DNA of 25,215 bases from a virus. The notes beneath the pieces are model-generated. The model had not been told where the DNA came from. It did no database searches and saw nothing but the letters and a program-made list of their open reading frames with translations. The translations under genes were made by a program, and so were the position numbers. Of this stretch, positions 1-7,346 are shown in pieces. The first letter of the stretch is position 1; the number at the start of each line of letters is the position of its first letter. The stretch spans positions 1 through 25,215 of the IMG/VR virus record IMGVR_UViG_3300005613_000386; one strand, 5' to 3'.

Positions 1-90
1 AGAATGCCGCGCCCTGTGGTGTATGTAGCGGATATTAATAACGAACAAACAAAGGTGAGCAATGTCGAAGTACGTTCAACTATTGGATAA
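1..90 (+). CDS. 3' end of an unidentified gene (partial)
   Basis: The window opens inside a reading frame that stays open from base 1 to a TAA at 88-90, giving about 29 residues with no recognisable motif. It overlaps the next gene (ATG at 62) by 29 bases, which is longer than the overlaps usual in this window. The alternative is the frame that starts at base 3 and ends with TAA at 36-38; it would leave a 23-base gap that is A-rich and contains an AAAGGTGAGC stretch before the next start. I cannot decide between the two, and no function can be inferred from so short a tail. Confidence 0.3.
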   Translation, partial: RMPRPVVYVADINNEQTKVSNVEVRSTIG

Positions 91-268
91 CATTACGGAC
101 GAAGTAAAGGACGGGTTAATACAAACGGGCATGTTAAATGTTACCGCTTTGTTCGATTATCAAGTGTATAAGCATTACGTTACCAATGGCTACGATAAAG
201 GACTTACTCAAAAGAAATTTAAGATAAGCAACAGAAAGTTTTACCGATCATTAGAACGCTTCAAATGA
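62..268 (+). CDS. small basic hypothetical protein (68 aa)
   Basis: I do not recognise this protein. It has an acidic N-terminal third, a hydrophobic and aromatic middle, and a strongly basic C-terminus (residues 45-68, rich in Lys and Arg with several aromatics). This could suit nucleic-acid or protein binding, but no known motif supports a specific role. The start is preceded by AAAGGTGAGC, one of the few purine-rich Shine-Dalgarno-like stretches here. Its stop overlaps the start of the next gene in an ATGA, so it is probably translated together with the glycosyltransferase-like gene that follows. Confidence 0.65.
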   Translation: MSKYVQLLDNITDEVKDGLIQTGMLNVTALFDYQVYKHYVTNGYDKGLTQKKFKISNRKFYRSLERFK

Positions 269-795
269 ACATTTACATACCATTCGCAAAGGATAAGAAC
301 CTAGGCAGAGAGGTTACGAAGTTGGTAACACAGTCAACTGACAAGTACGTCATTATTCAGGACGGGGACGTATTACAGTTAGATAGCTTTTACGGCAATA
401 GGATAGCCGAAGTGGTGGCGGCTAATCCTGAATATGCACTATACACGTGCTATACTAATCGCATTGGCTGTGAAGCTCAATTATCGCCTTACTCCAATTG
501 GCTAAATGACGACATTGCCTACCACAGGGACGTAGCGGATAAGCATTGGAGAAAGCACGGTACAGAGGTAATAGATGTTACCAATAGTACATTGATAAGT
601 GGACATACTTTAGTGATAGACACAAAAGCATTTAGCGAGATATTGCCACTACCTAACATAGCGTTGGGACTAGATAATGAGATACACAAAAGGTTACGCG
701 ATAAGGGTTACAAGGTAGGGTTAATGGCAGGCATTTATGTTTACCATTGGTATCGCGGCGGCAATAAAGCAAACAAGGAACATTGGAAGCAATAA
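265..795 (+). CDS. glycosyltransferase family 2-like protein (GT-A fold)
   Basis: This 176-residue protein resembles a compact GT-A glycosyltransferase of the family 2 type, which transfers a sugar from a nucleotide-sugar donor. The N-terminus gives a beta strand (NIYIPFAKD). A DGD at residues 33-35 sits where family members carry the metal-binding DxD motif. A segment around residues 111-123 is followed by an acidic GLDNEI (135-140), where the catalytic Asp is expected. The end runs through Gly-Tyr-Lys-Val to a YVYHWYR segment (158-164), as in many family 2 enzymes. It is shorter than typical stand-alone enzymes, and the acceptor is unknown. The start overlaps the previous stop by ATGA, and the next gene starts inside its 3' end. 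Glycan-modifying neighbours support the call. Confidence 0.72.
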   Translation: MNIYIPFAKDKNLGREVTKLVTQSTDKYVIIQDGDVLQLDSFYGNRIAEVVAANPEYALYTCYTNRIGCEAQLSPYSNWLNDDIAYHRDVADKHWRKHGTEVIDVTNSTLISGHTLVIDTKAFSEILPLPNIALGLDNEIHKRLRDKGYKVGLMAGIYVYHWYRGGNKANKEHWKQ

Positions 796-1436
796 TCTAT
801 TCAGCGAACATAGGTGGTTACGATACCTTTAAAGAACCCGTTAAGGTGGATAGGAACGCACGTTACATATTATTCACCGATCAAGATTACACTTCCGAAG
901 TTTGGGAGGTCATAAAGGTAACTGATAGCAGGCACCGTCGAACAGTTGCAAGAGATATTAAGATTAATGCTCACAAGTGGCTACCTAAGCACGATGTTAG
1001 CATTTGGGTTGATCACAGTTTTGCACCAGTGATAACTGATGCTAGTATCTTTGATATACCAAACAATGCGTTCATGTGTTACGCGCACGAAAAAAGGAAC
1101 TGTATTTATCTAGAGGTTATGGAGCTATTGCGCTTGGGTCATATAACCAATATAGAAGCGGATAGCATTATAGATGAGTTGGTAAGGAATAACTACTATG
1201 TAAACAATGGGCTATCAAGTAGCGGGTTTATGGTGCGCGGTAATTCCGAAAAATTCAATAGATACTGGTGGAAGCTATTAACCAAGTTTTGCGAACGTGA
1301 TCAAGCCACACAGCACTACGCAGCTAAACTAACAAACACTATGGTATTGAGACCACCACAAGGCGCAAGCGTATATGACAACCCATACATAACACGTAAG
1401 CAACAGCATCTAAAATCTAGCATTATTCAAAGGTAG
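783..1436 (+). CDS. DUF616 (TOD1/MUCI70-type) glycosyltransferase-like protein
   Basis: The 217 residues carry the hallmarks of the DUF616 family, whose plant members TOD1 and MUCI70 are glycosyltransferase-like. The visible motifs are YSANIGGYD at 6-14, YILFTDQ at 28-34, a KINAHKWLP helix at 60-68 followed by SIWVDHSF at 73-80 (the family's buried DxD-like strand), AHEKRNCIYLEV at 101-112, and a GLSSSGFMVR strand near 162-171. The start is TTG at 783, overlapping the previous gene by 13 bases; the first in-frame ATG lies far inside the conserved core, so the TTG is preferred. The 3' end converges on a minus-strand gene with a 10-base overlap. It probably acts with the neighbouring sugar-transfer genes on a phage or host glycan, but the substrate cannot be read from sequence. 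Confidence 0.78.
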   Translation: MEAIIYSANIGGYDTFKEPVKVDRNARYILFTDQDYTSEVWEVIKVTDSRHRRTVARDIKINAHKWLPKHDVSIWVDHSFAPVITDASIFDIPNNAFMCYAHEKRNCIYLEVMELLRLGHITNIEADSIIDELVRNNYYVNNGLSSSGFMVRGNSEKFNRYWWKLLTKFCERDQATQHYAAKLTNTMVLRPPQGASVYDNPYITRKQQHLKSSIIQR

Positions 1437-1654
1437 CCTTCGGGGTCATCTAACTTACTCCAATGACCTTTGGGGCAGCTATCAAAAGGCGACATAGTTT
1501 TAGCTGACAAGTTGCAGCCACATGATACACACCAGTTATTACGGTTCTTTGGACAGGTCGAACAAATAGCAGCCCGATTTTTTGCAATAGGCTTCATTTT
1601 GTCATTACCAAAAGCAAGACCGCTCCAGCCTGCTATAATGCCCTTTAAGCCCAT
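1427..1654 (-). CDS. small Cys-rich zinc-ribbon-like phage protein
   Basis: This 75-residue minus-strand protein has six cysteines at 31, 34, 42, 45, 47 and 60, in the pattern CxxC, WCxxCGC and CPxGxW. That arrangement looks like a small zinc-binding knuckle. The N-terminus has a GIIAGWSGLAFG segment before the Cys cluster. I recall small proteins of this general pattern in Bacteroidota phages, but none with a firm function, so the role stays unknown. The gene overlaps the 3' end of the upstream DUF115-like gene by 10 bases and is presumably in one transcript with it. It also overlaps the convergent plus-strand gene by 10 bases, leaving no room for a terminator between them. Confidence 0.75.
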   Translation of the reverse strand: MGLKGIIAGWSGLAFGNDKMKPIAKNRAAICSTCPKNRNNWCVSCGCNLSAKTMSPFDSCPKGHWSKLDDPEGYL

Positions 1655-2163
1655 ACAACTAAATTTAGCCTGCTATCCTTATGACCTTTATACACCTTTA
1701 CTCCTTTCTCTGATAGCTTATTAACCAATAGGTCAAAGTCCCTCTGCACCTTAGATAGCTGACCAGTTAGCGCGTGGTGGTCGATCATGTCAACACCCCA
1801 TAGCACAACTTCACCAGCACCGTGATAATACGCAGCCTGTACAGCAACGAACGGGCTATTATTTGAATGGTAATAACGACCGTCAAGTTCTAACATGTGT
1901 GTGCTGTATAATCTCAACTGCTCAAACTTTTTGCAGTCTATCTTGTCGTAGTTGGTGAACGAGCTGAATAGTACATCGCATTGAGTATTGTAAATGTGTT
2001 CAAGCCTATCAGCCGTAAATACGTGCGGGCTATCAATAACTACAAGCCCCCACAAGGGGTTAACGTAGCGAGAGGCATCATTAACACCTATCGCCCTACC
2101 TTCGGGGTTTCGCTCAATATAATGGGCTATTGTTTGACCAAGTCCTAATACGTGATATGTCAT
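1645..2163 (-). CDS. DUF115-like Rossmann-fold protein (glycan-related)
   Basis: The protein opens with YHVLGLGQT, a glycine-rich Rossmann-like strand-loop, followed by IGVND and VVIDS strands and, later, NNSPFVAVQAAYYHGAG and VVLWGVDM. The order resembles the DUF115 / MptE-like family, which includes flagellin and sugar-modification proteins, so a glycan-transfer or sugar-phosphate role fits its neighbours. I prefer the ATG at 2163, because a minus-strand TATATTTG box lies at 2189-2182 and the GTGTCA/TGACAC repeat then falls in the short leader. An in-frame ATG at 2184 would add seven residues but would overlap that box. With the Cys-rich gene downstream, it forms the only minus-strand operon in the window. 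Confidence 0.68.
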   Translation of the reverse strand: MTYHVLGLGQTIAHYIERNPEGRAIGVNDASRYVNPLWGLVVIDSPHVFTADRLEHIYNTQCDVLFSSFTNYDKIDCKKFEQLRLYSTHMLELDGRYYHSNNSPFVAVQAAYYHGAGEVVLWGVDMIDHHALTGQLSKVQRDFDLLVNKLSEKGVKVYKGHKDSRLNLVVWA

Positions 2164-2164
2164 A

Positions 2165-2182
2165 GTGTCAAAGATATGACAC
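2165..2182. promoter_or_regulatory. perfect inverted repeat in the divergent promoter region
   Basis: GTGTCA at 2165-2170 and TGACAC at 2177-2182 form a perfect 6-bp inverted repeat with a 6-base spacer. It lies between the minus-strand -7 box (2189-2182) and the preferred minus-strand start at 2163. It could be an operator for a dimeric regulator or a leader hairpin. No candidate regulator gene was recognised in the window. Confidence 0.5.
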
Positions 2183-2189
2183 AAATATA
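2182..2189 (-). promoter_or_regulatory. candidate -7 promoter box for the minus-strand operon
   Basis: On the minus strand, 2189-2182 reads TATATTTG, an exact match to the Bacteroidota -7 consensus TAnnTTTG. No clear TTTG lies about 20 bases upstream, so support comes from the -7 box, the position 19 bases before the preferred ATG, and the divergent gene arrangement. Confidence 0.42.
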
Positions 2190-2213
2190 CGCATTATGCA
2201 AATAAATCTTGCA

Positions 2214-2221
2214 TACATTTG
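2214..2221 (+). promoter_or_regulatory. candidate -7 promoter box for the head operon
   Basis: TACATTTG at 2214-2221 exactly matches the Bacteroidota -7 consensus TAnnTTTG. It ends only 4 bases before the GTG start of the head protease gene, so a transcript from this box would have almost no leader. No convincing -33 TTTG is visible at the normal distance. Confidence 0.42.
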
Positions 2222-2225
2222 AATT

Positions 2226-3329
2226 GTGAAAAACACCATTTATCTAATAGGAGAAGTTGGGGACGAGATCACATTATCAAATGTGATGCGTGAATACAAG
2301 GCGTTAGGTAGCCCTAAAGACTTGTTGGTGGCTATTCATAGTGTGGGCGGTTCTGTTAGTGAAGGATTAGCCATTTACGACTGGATAAAGGAACTGTTGA
2401 ACAATGGTGTTCAGGTAAAGACCCGCGCTACTGGAATGTGTGCAAGTATAGCATCGGTTATATTTTGTGCAGCACCAATTAGACAGGCAACACCAAATTC
2501 TATGTTTCACCCGCACAACCCGTGGGTAGGTGAATTTACTGGAGATGCTAAAGCGTTCGGTAGTATGTCTTCACATTTGGAAGACATAGAAATGCGATTG
2601 GAGCGCATTTACAGTAAGGTAACAGGTAAAGACATCGGTCAAGTATCTGACTTGTTGGCATTAGACCAGTCGATGTCGGCATCGCAGGCGTTTGAATTTG
2701 GTATAGCGAACGAGATACTAACAGATGACGAGGTTACCAATAAGGCAAAAGACATTTTTAACAAGATCAATAAACAAGTAAAAATCTACGCAAAACTAGG
2801 GACAATGAAAGAAACAAACTGGCTGAGCGCCAAACTAAAAAACATGTTCAAAGACGGTGAGGGCGAAGTACAGAACGCTGTACTGTCATTAGCGGACGGA
2901 ACAAGCATTACCACAAGTGGCGAAGGTGAGCCACAAGTTGGCGAAAGTGTAACATTTACAGAAAGCGGAGAAGCCGTACCTGATGCAGCTCATGAGCTTA
3001 GCGATGGCACGGTAATTACTACCGAGGGCGGTATCATAACCGAAGTAGCTACTCCAGAGGCTTCAATAGAAGAGGGTGCTGTAACCCGTGAAGAATTTAC
3101 CGAATTGCAGAACGAGCTGAGAGAGCAAAATGCAAGTCTACAGGCATTGTTAAAGGACACGCAAAATAGCGTTAAAATGCTTGCTGACCATGTAGTGAAA
3201 GCAAAAGCTACCACTACCAAGCCCGCAAACATACCGACCGCTGACAGCGCGAGTAAGTTTAAAAAGACCGATGTAAAGGCGGCTAAACGTTCTGCATTGG
3301 AAGATTACGTAAACAACAAAAAGAAATAA
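2226..3329 (+). CDS. ClpP-like prohead maturation protease with scaffold-like C-terminal region
   Basis: Residues 1-170 form a ClpP/S14-type serine protease, the class that many phages use to cut scaffold and capsid during head maturation. Ser74 sits in GMCASIAS, His95 in SMFHPH, and Asp147 in LALDQS, in the usual Ser-His-Asp order; GGSVSEGLAIYDWI is the typical helix before them. Residues about 195-367 are unlike the protease: acidic and Thr/Ser/Gly-rich, with a duplicated L(A/S)DGTxITT-like motif, a Glu/Gln-rich stretch near 295-330 likely to be coiled coil, and a basic Lys-rich end. This suits an internal scaffold. An in-frame ATG at 2805 (Met194) could make the scaffold part alone. The GTG start at 2226 is the first usable codon after an in-frame TGA at 2220. 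The major capsid gene follows 3 bases later. Confidence 0.9.
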   Translation: MKNTIYLIGEVGDEITLSNVMREYKALGSPKDLLVAIHSVGGSVSEGLAIYDWIKELLNNGVQVKTRATGMCASIASVIFCAAPIRQATPNSMFHPHNPWVGEFTGDAKAFGSMSSHLEDIEMRLERIYSKVTGKDIGQVSDLLALDQSMSASQAFEFGIANEILTDDEVTNKAKDIFNKINKQVKIYAKLGTMKETNWLSAKLKNMFKDGEGEVQNAVLSLADGTSITTSGEGEPQVGESVTFTESGEAVPDAAHELSDGTVITTEGGIITEVATPEASIEEGAVTREEFTELQNELREQNASLQALLKDTQNSVKMLADHVVKAKATTTKPANIPTADSASKFKKTDVKAAKRSALEDYVNNKKK

Positions 3330-3332
3330 AAG

Positions 3333-4394
3333 ATGGCTGCAACAGATAGCTTTTTGACCACTTCCGCGCTTACAGACCTAACATTATGGGCGCGTGACCA
3401 AGCCGACATCCTAAGGAAGGGCTTTATCGAAAGTCCAACATTAGACCAGAGCTGTAAAGTAATTTACGGTCTTGACGCGGACACTATTTACACTAACGTA
3501 AATCTACCTTACGAGTTCTTGGGTTCTGCTCCTGGCTGTGATAGCGACGGTACTGGAACTAGCATTGCAAGCTCACAAGTTAAGTTTGAGCCAACGCCAG
3601 TAGGCTTTACTAACTGGTTATGTACTTCGGAGCTTAAAGGCATCTTTAAAGCTGCAAGGGGTAAAGGCAACGAAACTTTGAACGCTCAAGAGATGGGCTT
3701 GTTTGACTACCTTATGGCGTTGTATCAAGAGCGTTTCCCTGCCGAACTATTGCGCATGGCATGGATGAGCGATAGCGAAGCGGCTCACTATAACGACAGC
3801 ACACCTGGTTACTTTACCAACGGTCTTGACCTGAACTTATACAACAAGTTTGACGGCTTTTGGAAGCTTATTTATACCGATACCGTAACCGATGGTAACA
3901 CGGGCAGGCGAGTAGAGATAGCCCAAAACACTACAACGGCTCAAAGCATAACAACTACCGAAACATACAATTACATGGTAGATATGTACAATGCTATGTC
4001 TTTGGAGATGTTGCAAGACCCTAACTTGCAGTTGAAGGTTACGCAAAGCCTTTTCAATAAGTTCTCGTTCTACTTGACCGAAAAAGGTGTTGACCAGTCT
4101 TTCGAGTACTTGCAAATGGGCACTAACGGGCTTATGTTCCACGGTATACCTGTTATTGCAGTTCCAGAATGGGATCGTTCAATCAAGTCAGCAATGAATG
4201 ACAGTGGTACTTATTACCAGCCGTTCCGTATGTTGCTTGCCAACAAAGATAACTTTGGCTTTGCATTCCGTGAAGAGGCTACCGACTTGCAGATCGATAT
4301 GGAATACATCTCGGTTAAGCGTTCAACACGTATTGACACTTACGCTGAAGTTGATGCAAAGATCCTTATTAAAGATTACGTAGCAGCATTTTAA
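3333..4394 (+). CDS. major capsid protein
   Basis: This 353-residue protein directly follows the maturation protease/scaffold gene, the usual place of the major capsid gene. It is acidic, of normal capsid length and rich in mixed alpha/beta sequence. The C-terminal part has the feel of an HK97-type A-domain: a GLMFHGIPVIAVPEWD strand-turn near residues 267-282, a LLANKDNFGFAFREE strand, then YISVKRSTRIDTYAEVDAKI before the end. These resemble the 'local substrate, then strand' ending of other Bacteroidota phage capsid proteins. The N-terminus has no obvious long delta domain, consistent with scaffold being supplied by the upstream gene. The assignment rests mainly on context plus this C-terminal pattern; the fold itself was not tested. 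Confidence 0.8.
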   Translation: MAATDSFLTTSALTDLTLWARDQADILRKGFIESPTLDQSCKVIYGLDADTIYTNVNLPYEFLGSAPGCDSDGTGTSIASSQVKFEPTPVGFTNWLCTSELKGIFKAARGKGNETLNAQEMGLFDYLMALYQERFPAELLRMAWMSDSEAAHYNDSTPGYFTNGLDLNLYNKFDGFWKLIYTDTVTDGNTGRRVEIAQNTTTAQSITTTETYNYMVDMYNAMSLEMLQDPNLQLKVTQSLFNKFSFYLTEKGVDQSFEYLQMGTNGLMFHGIPVIAVPEWDRSIKSAMNDSGTYYQPFRMLLANKDNFGFAFREEATDLQIDMEYISVKRSTRIDTYAEVDAKILIKDYVAAF

Positions 4395-4406
4395 AAACTA
4401 ACGACT

Positions 4407-5006
4407 ATGGCAGATTGCACAAGCCTAACGGCTAACATATTGAAGGATTGCGATAATCCGATAGTAAACGGTATAGATGCTGACGTATATTTGGCTAACT
4501 ATACCGACTGGGACAATGCTACCAAAACATTGGATGCAACAGACGGCTTTATAACCGACTTTACACTTCCATCGGGCGCAACCCTGTATAAAGTTGAAAG
4601 TGATGAGAACGCGGTGCAGGCACTTACGGAGTTTATTCGTAGTGCCACATCTAGCAACTTCGCACATCAAGTAGCGGTGAACGTACCGAAAGATACACAG
4701 GGTGCGCGTAACGAAGTTAGCAAGTTGCTAAAGTCCCGCGTTGTGGCTATTATACGTCAAAACTACGCGGGTGGTGATAACACTGGTAAGTTCAAAGTAT
4801 TTGGATCAAAGACTGGACTACGTGGCGTAGCTCAAGTTGTACAGGATAGCTCAAATACGGACGTAAACGGTGCTTACACTATCGCTTTGCGAACTGATGA
4901 CGGTAATGGCATCTACGAACCTGAGCCACCTGTAGGCTTGCTAGTAACAAGTATAGCAGATACAGCGGCTAAATTAGAAAGTTTATTGAGCGCTACAGAC
5001 GTGTAA
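4407..5006 (+). CDS. phage structural protein of unknown type (199 aa)
   Basis: I do not recognise a family with confidence. The protein starts MADCTSL, and an early segment (VYLANYTDWDNATKTLD) is followed by beta-strand-rich sequence, a polar helix at about 75-112, and a Gly-rich FKVFGSKTGLRGVAQ section before a PEPPVG turn. It looks like a soluble structural protein. Its place between major capsid and portal suggests a head decoration or completion protein, or possibly a tail-tube-like protein, since 200-residue tube proteins have a similar strand-helix-strand look. It begins 12 bases after the capsid stop with an A-rich leader and runs in the same operon. Confidence 0.65.
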   Translation: MADCTSLTANILKDCDNPIVNGIDADVYLANYTDWDNATKTLDATDGFITDFTLPSGATLYKVESDENAVQALTEFIRSATSSNFAHQVAVNVPKDTQGARNEVSKLLKSRVVAIIRQNYAGGDNTGKFKVFGSKTGLRGVAQVVQDSSNTDVNGAYTIALRTDDGNGIYEPEPPVGLLVTSIADTAAKLESLLSATDV

Positions 5007-5009
5007 TAA

Positions 5010-5492
5010 ATGGACTTTCTAAAGATAACTATACCTGAACTACTTAAAGATGCCGACCTAAAATCGGCATTTTTAATTGAAGTCAAAAGGGTAGGAATAA
5101 AGGTCAACGGTACGTGTACATCATGTATCGTTGGCTATTACCAACAGTACTTAAAAATAGTTAAAATGAGCAAAGACACAACAGTATCAGCAAGCAAATA
5201 CAGGGTAGTAAATGGCGGGCTTGTACAAAGCCCCTACTCAACACCGATAAGCAACGCTAATATAACGGACGAACTTGTAGAGAAGCTACTAAGTAGACAG
5301 CCGAACGCTGCGGCACACTTTGAGCGTGTGGATGGCAAGCCTATCGGATATGTAGAACCTAGTCAGTCTGAAATTAACGCCACTCCAGCTGCTATCAAGT
5401 TAGCCGAAGCTAATGGCATAGACATTGCCACAGTAGCAGGAACAGGTAAAGACGGTCGTATTTCTGTTAGTGATGTTAAAGACTTGTTATGA
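5010..5492 (+). CDS. head-operon protein with C-terminal E3-binding (PSBD)-like domain
   Basis: Residues 122-160 (from INATPAAIKLAEANGIDI to ISVSDVKDLL) closely match the peripheral subunit-binding (E3-binding) domain of 2-oxoacid dehydrogenase E2 subunits: a TPAA..LA helix, GIDI, a VAGTGKDGRI loop, and a DVKDLL helix. In metabolic enzymes this 35-residue domain docks E1 or E3; in a phage protein it more likely serves as a docking module on another virion or host protein. The N-terminal 50 residues (ITIPELLKDADLKSAF, then CTSC) and a Ser/Asn-rich middle are not recognised. A second in-frame ATG at 5166 (MSKDTT) would remove the first 52 residues. The stop overlaps the portal start by ATGA, tying the gene to head assembly. 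Confidence 0.72.
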   Translation: MDFLKITIPELLKDADLKSAFLIEVKRVGIKVNGTCTSCIVGYYQQYLKIVKMSKDTTVSASKYRVVNGGLVQSPYSTPISNANITDELVEKLLSRQPNAAAHFERVDGKPIGYVEPSQSEINATPAAIKLAEANGIDIATVAGTGKDGRISVSDVKDLL

Positions 5493-6838
5493 GCCTACGC
5501 AAAGGCACGCAAAGGATAACGGACACACAGGCTGACAGGCTTGGTGTGCTAAAGTACGATGAGGATAACAACTATCCACATCGCATTAACACTATTATCA
5601 ACAGTAGTGGACGTACTACATCCTGTCAAGAGGTGCTAAGCAGGTTCATTTATGGTGCTGGTTTTTCAAGTACACAATTAGCCTATGCTAAAGCTAATAA
5701 CGATGCTACCTTTGACGACTTACTATCGGATATAGTAAAGGACTTTGCAAAGCTACGATCATTCGCGGTTCACCTTACTGTTAATGGTTTGGGTGAGATA
5801 GTTGAATTTAAGCACGTGCCAATTGATTACGTAAGGCTTGGTGTTGAAAAGGGGGAAAAACGTCCTAACGGAAAGATCGCAGTATCGGACAACTGGGACG
5901 GGTCTAAAAGCAAAAACGGTAGGTTAACAGCAGAAGACATTACCTTCTATGAGATGTACAGCGAAAAGGCTTTACAAAGGCTTATCGATAATCCTGAAGA
6001 GTTGGAAACACATAACGGCTTTGTGTTCTATTTCTCAATGGACGGGTTTTTAACCTATCCGCTTGCATGGATAGAACCCGAAGCGGAGAGCGCAATTAGC
6101 GATGGGCTTGTCGGCACTTATACTTACAAGTCATTGGCTAACGGCTTTGCAGGTTCGAAGTTCATTGTCTATTCACAAATGCTAGACCAAGAGGTAAGGG
6201 ATAGTGTAGAGGATGCAATAAGTGAGGCTCAAGGCGCGGACGGTGCGGGCGGTGTTACATTGTTGTGGGGGCTTGATAAAGAAGCTATAGGCGATATTGA
6301 CATGGCTTCGCAGAACACCGATAAGCAGTTCACGGCAACCGAAGCTAGTATAAACGAACGTATTCGTAAGCTGTATATGATACCTTCGGTACTATTATCC
6401 GAACAGGTAGCAGGTAAATTAGGCAGCTCAACAGAATTTCAGGACGCTCAGAGCTACTACAATGTAGTTACCTATAAATACAGGTTACTGTTTGAGCGCG
6501 TGTTCAGGATGTTGTTGAAAAATAGTGAGTTCCCATTTGATTTAGACACAAGCATTGCTGAATATAACCACTTCGACACTAAAGACGTACCTAGTGAGTT
6601 GTTAGATGTATTGACATCAAACGAAAAGCGCGAACTGATAGGCTACGAGGCGGTCGATACTGGACAAGTTGACAAGCCTGCACTAGCAACCGTTATCGGT
6701 GTTGGTGGTGTTCAGTCTATGGTACAGATACTAGAGAGCGTTACGCTATCGGCAGCTCAAAAAGAAAACCTAATAGTACAGTTGTTTGGGCTTACCATTG
6801 AGGATGCTAAAAAATTGACCAATGAAGGCATTAATTAG
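5489..6838 (+). CDS. portal protein
   Basis: At 449 residues this is the right size for a portal, the dodecameric ring through which DNA enters the head. The pattern fits: an N-terminal region with NNYPHRINTIINSS, a long alpha/beta wing, then near residues 280-330 the sequence KQFTATEASINERIRKLYMIP followed at once by SVLLSEQVAGKLGSSTEFQ and a long helix (YYNVVTYKYRLLFERVF). The Ile-Pro-x-x-Leu-Leu followed by a Gly-Ser turn and helix is typical of portal proteins. The C-terminal 80 residues are helical and may form the crown. It overlaps the previous gene by ATGA and the connector gene by 17 bases, consistent with one head operon. Confidence 0.85.
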   Translation: MSLRKGTQRITDTQADRLGVLKYDEDNNYPHRINTIINSSGRTTSCQEVLSRFIYGAGFSSTQLAYAKANNDATFDDLLSDIVKDFAKLRSFAVHLTVNGLGEIVEFKHVPIDYVRLGVEKGEKRPNGKIAVSDNWDGSKSKNGRLTAEDITFYEMYSEKALQRLIDNPEELETHNGFVFYFSMDGFLTYPLAWIEPEAESAISDGLVGTYTYKSLANGFAGSKFIVYSQMLDQEVRDSVEDAISEAQGADGAGGVTLLWGLDKEAIGDIDMASQNTDKQFTATEASINERIRKLYMIPSVLLSEQVAGKLGSSTEFQDAQSYYNVVTYKYRLLFERVFRMLLKNSEFPFDLDTSIAEYNHFDTKDVPSELLDVLTSNEKRELIGYEAVDTGQVDKPALATVIGVGGVQSMVQILESVTLSAAQKENLIVQLFGLTIEDAKKLTNEGIN

Positions 6839-7346
6839 TCAACAGGACATTGAGAATATACGCCCGATAGCGGAAAACATACCCGCTAACATGGTGGATT
6901 TTGCCATAACGGAAGCCCAAACGGTGGACTTTGCGCAATACATGGGGTGTGATAACTCATTCATGTACTATCTGAGCGAAAACCAAAGCGTTGCTAGGGT
7001 GCAAAAGTTGTTGAATGGTGGCACTTACGTAGTTGACGGCAAAACAAGGTACTTTACAGGGCTAATAACGGCACTTAGTTACTTTGCTTACGCTCGCATA
7101 CTAACTACTGCTAACGTTCGGCTAACGGCTGCTGGTGTTGTCAGCAAAAATAAAGACCAGTCCACGACCTTGGGCGGTTCGGAGATAACACAGGCAGCAA
7201 GCCAAGCCATTGGCGTTGGTAAAGAATACTTGAAACAGATAAAGGATTATCTTTGTAACGAAGATGACGTGTGGAACGACCTTGATTTAGGGTTAAACAC
7301 AACAGTAACGGGGCGCGTGGTGGCTAAAACATTAAGAAAAGTATAA
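6822..7346 (+). CDS. head-tail connector, DUF6712-like
   Basis: The 174-residue, largely helical protein lies immediately after the portal, the usual place for the gp6-like head-tail connector (head completion) protein. The middle segment ITALSYFAYARILTTANVRL, followed by a Thr-rich GVVSKNKDQSTT turn and a long helix (ASQAIGVGKEYLKQIKDYL), matches my memory of DUF6712 proteins in Bacteroidota phages, which occupy this slot. Its job would be to bind the portal ring and create the interface for the tail. The ATG at 6822 overlaps the portal end by 17 bases, and the stop overlaps the next ATG in TAATG. Confidence 0.75.
   Translation: MKALISQQDIENIRPIAENIPANMVDFAITEAQTVDFAQYMGCDNSFMYYLSENQSVARVQKLLNGGTYVVDGKTRYFTGLITALSYFAYARILTTANVRLTAAGVVSKNKDQSTTLGGSEITQAASQAIGVGKEYLKQIKDYLCNEDDVWNDLDLGLNTTVTGRVVAKTLRKV

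Noticed and set aside
1470-1724. Plus-strand ORF of 84 codons
   Set aside because: It is the shadow of the Cys-rich minus-strand gene; the minus-strand frame has the CxxC pattern and gene coupling.
2164-2184. Seven-codon longer start for the DUF115-like gene (ATG 2184)
   Set aside because: It would overlap the minus-strand -7 box and the inverted repeat; the Rossmann strand starts just after the ATG at 2163.
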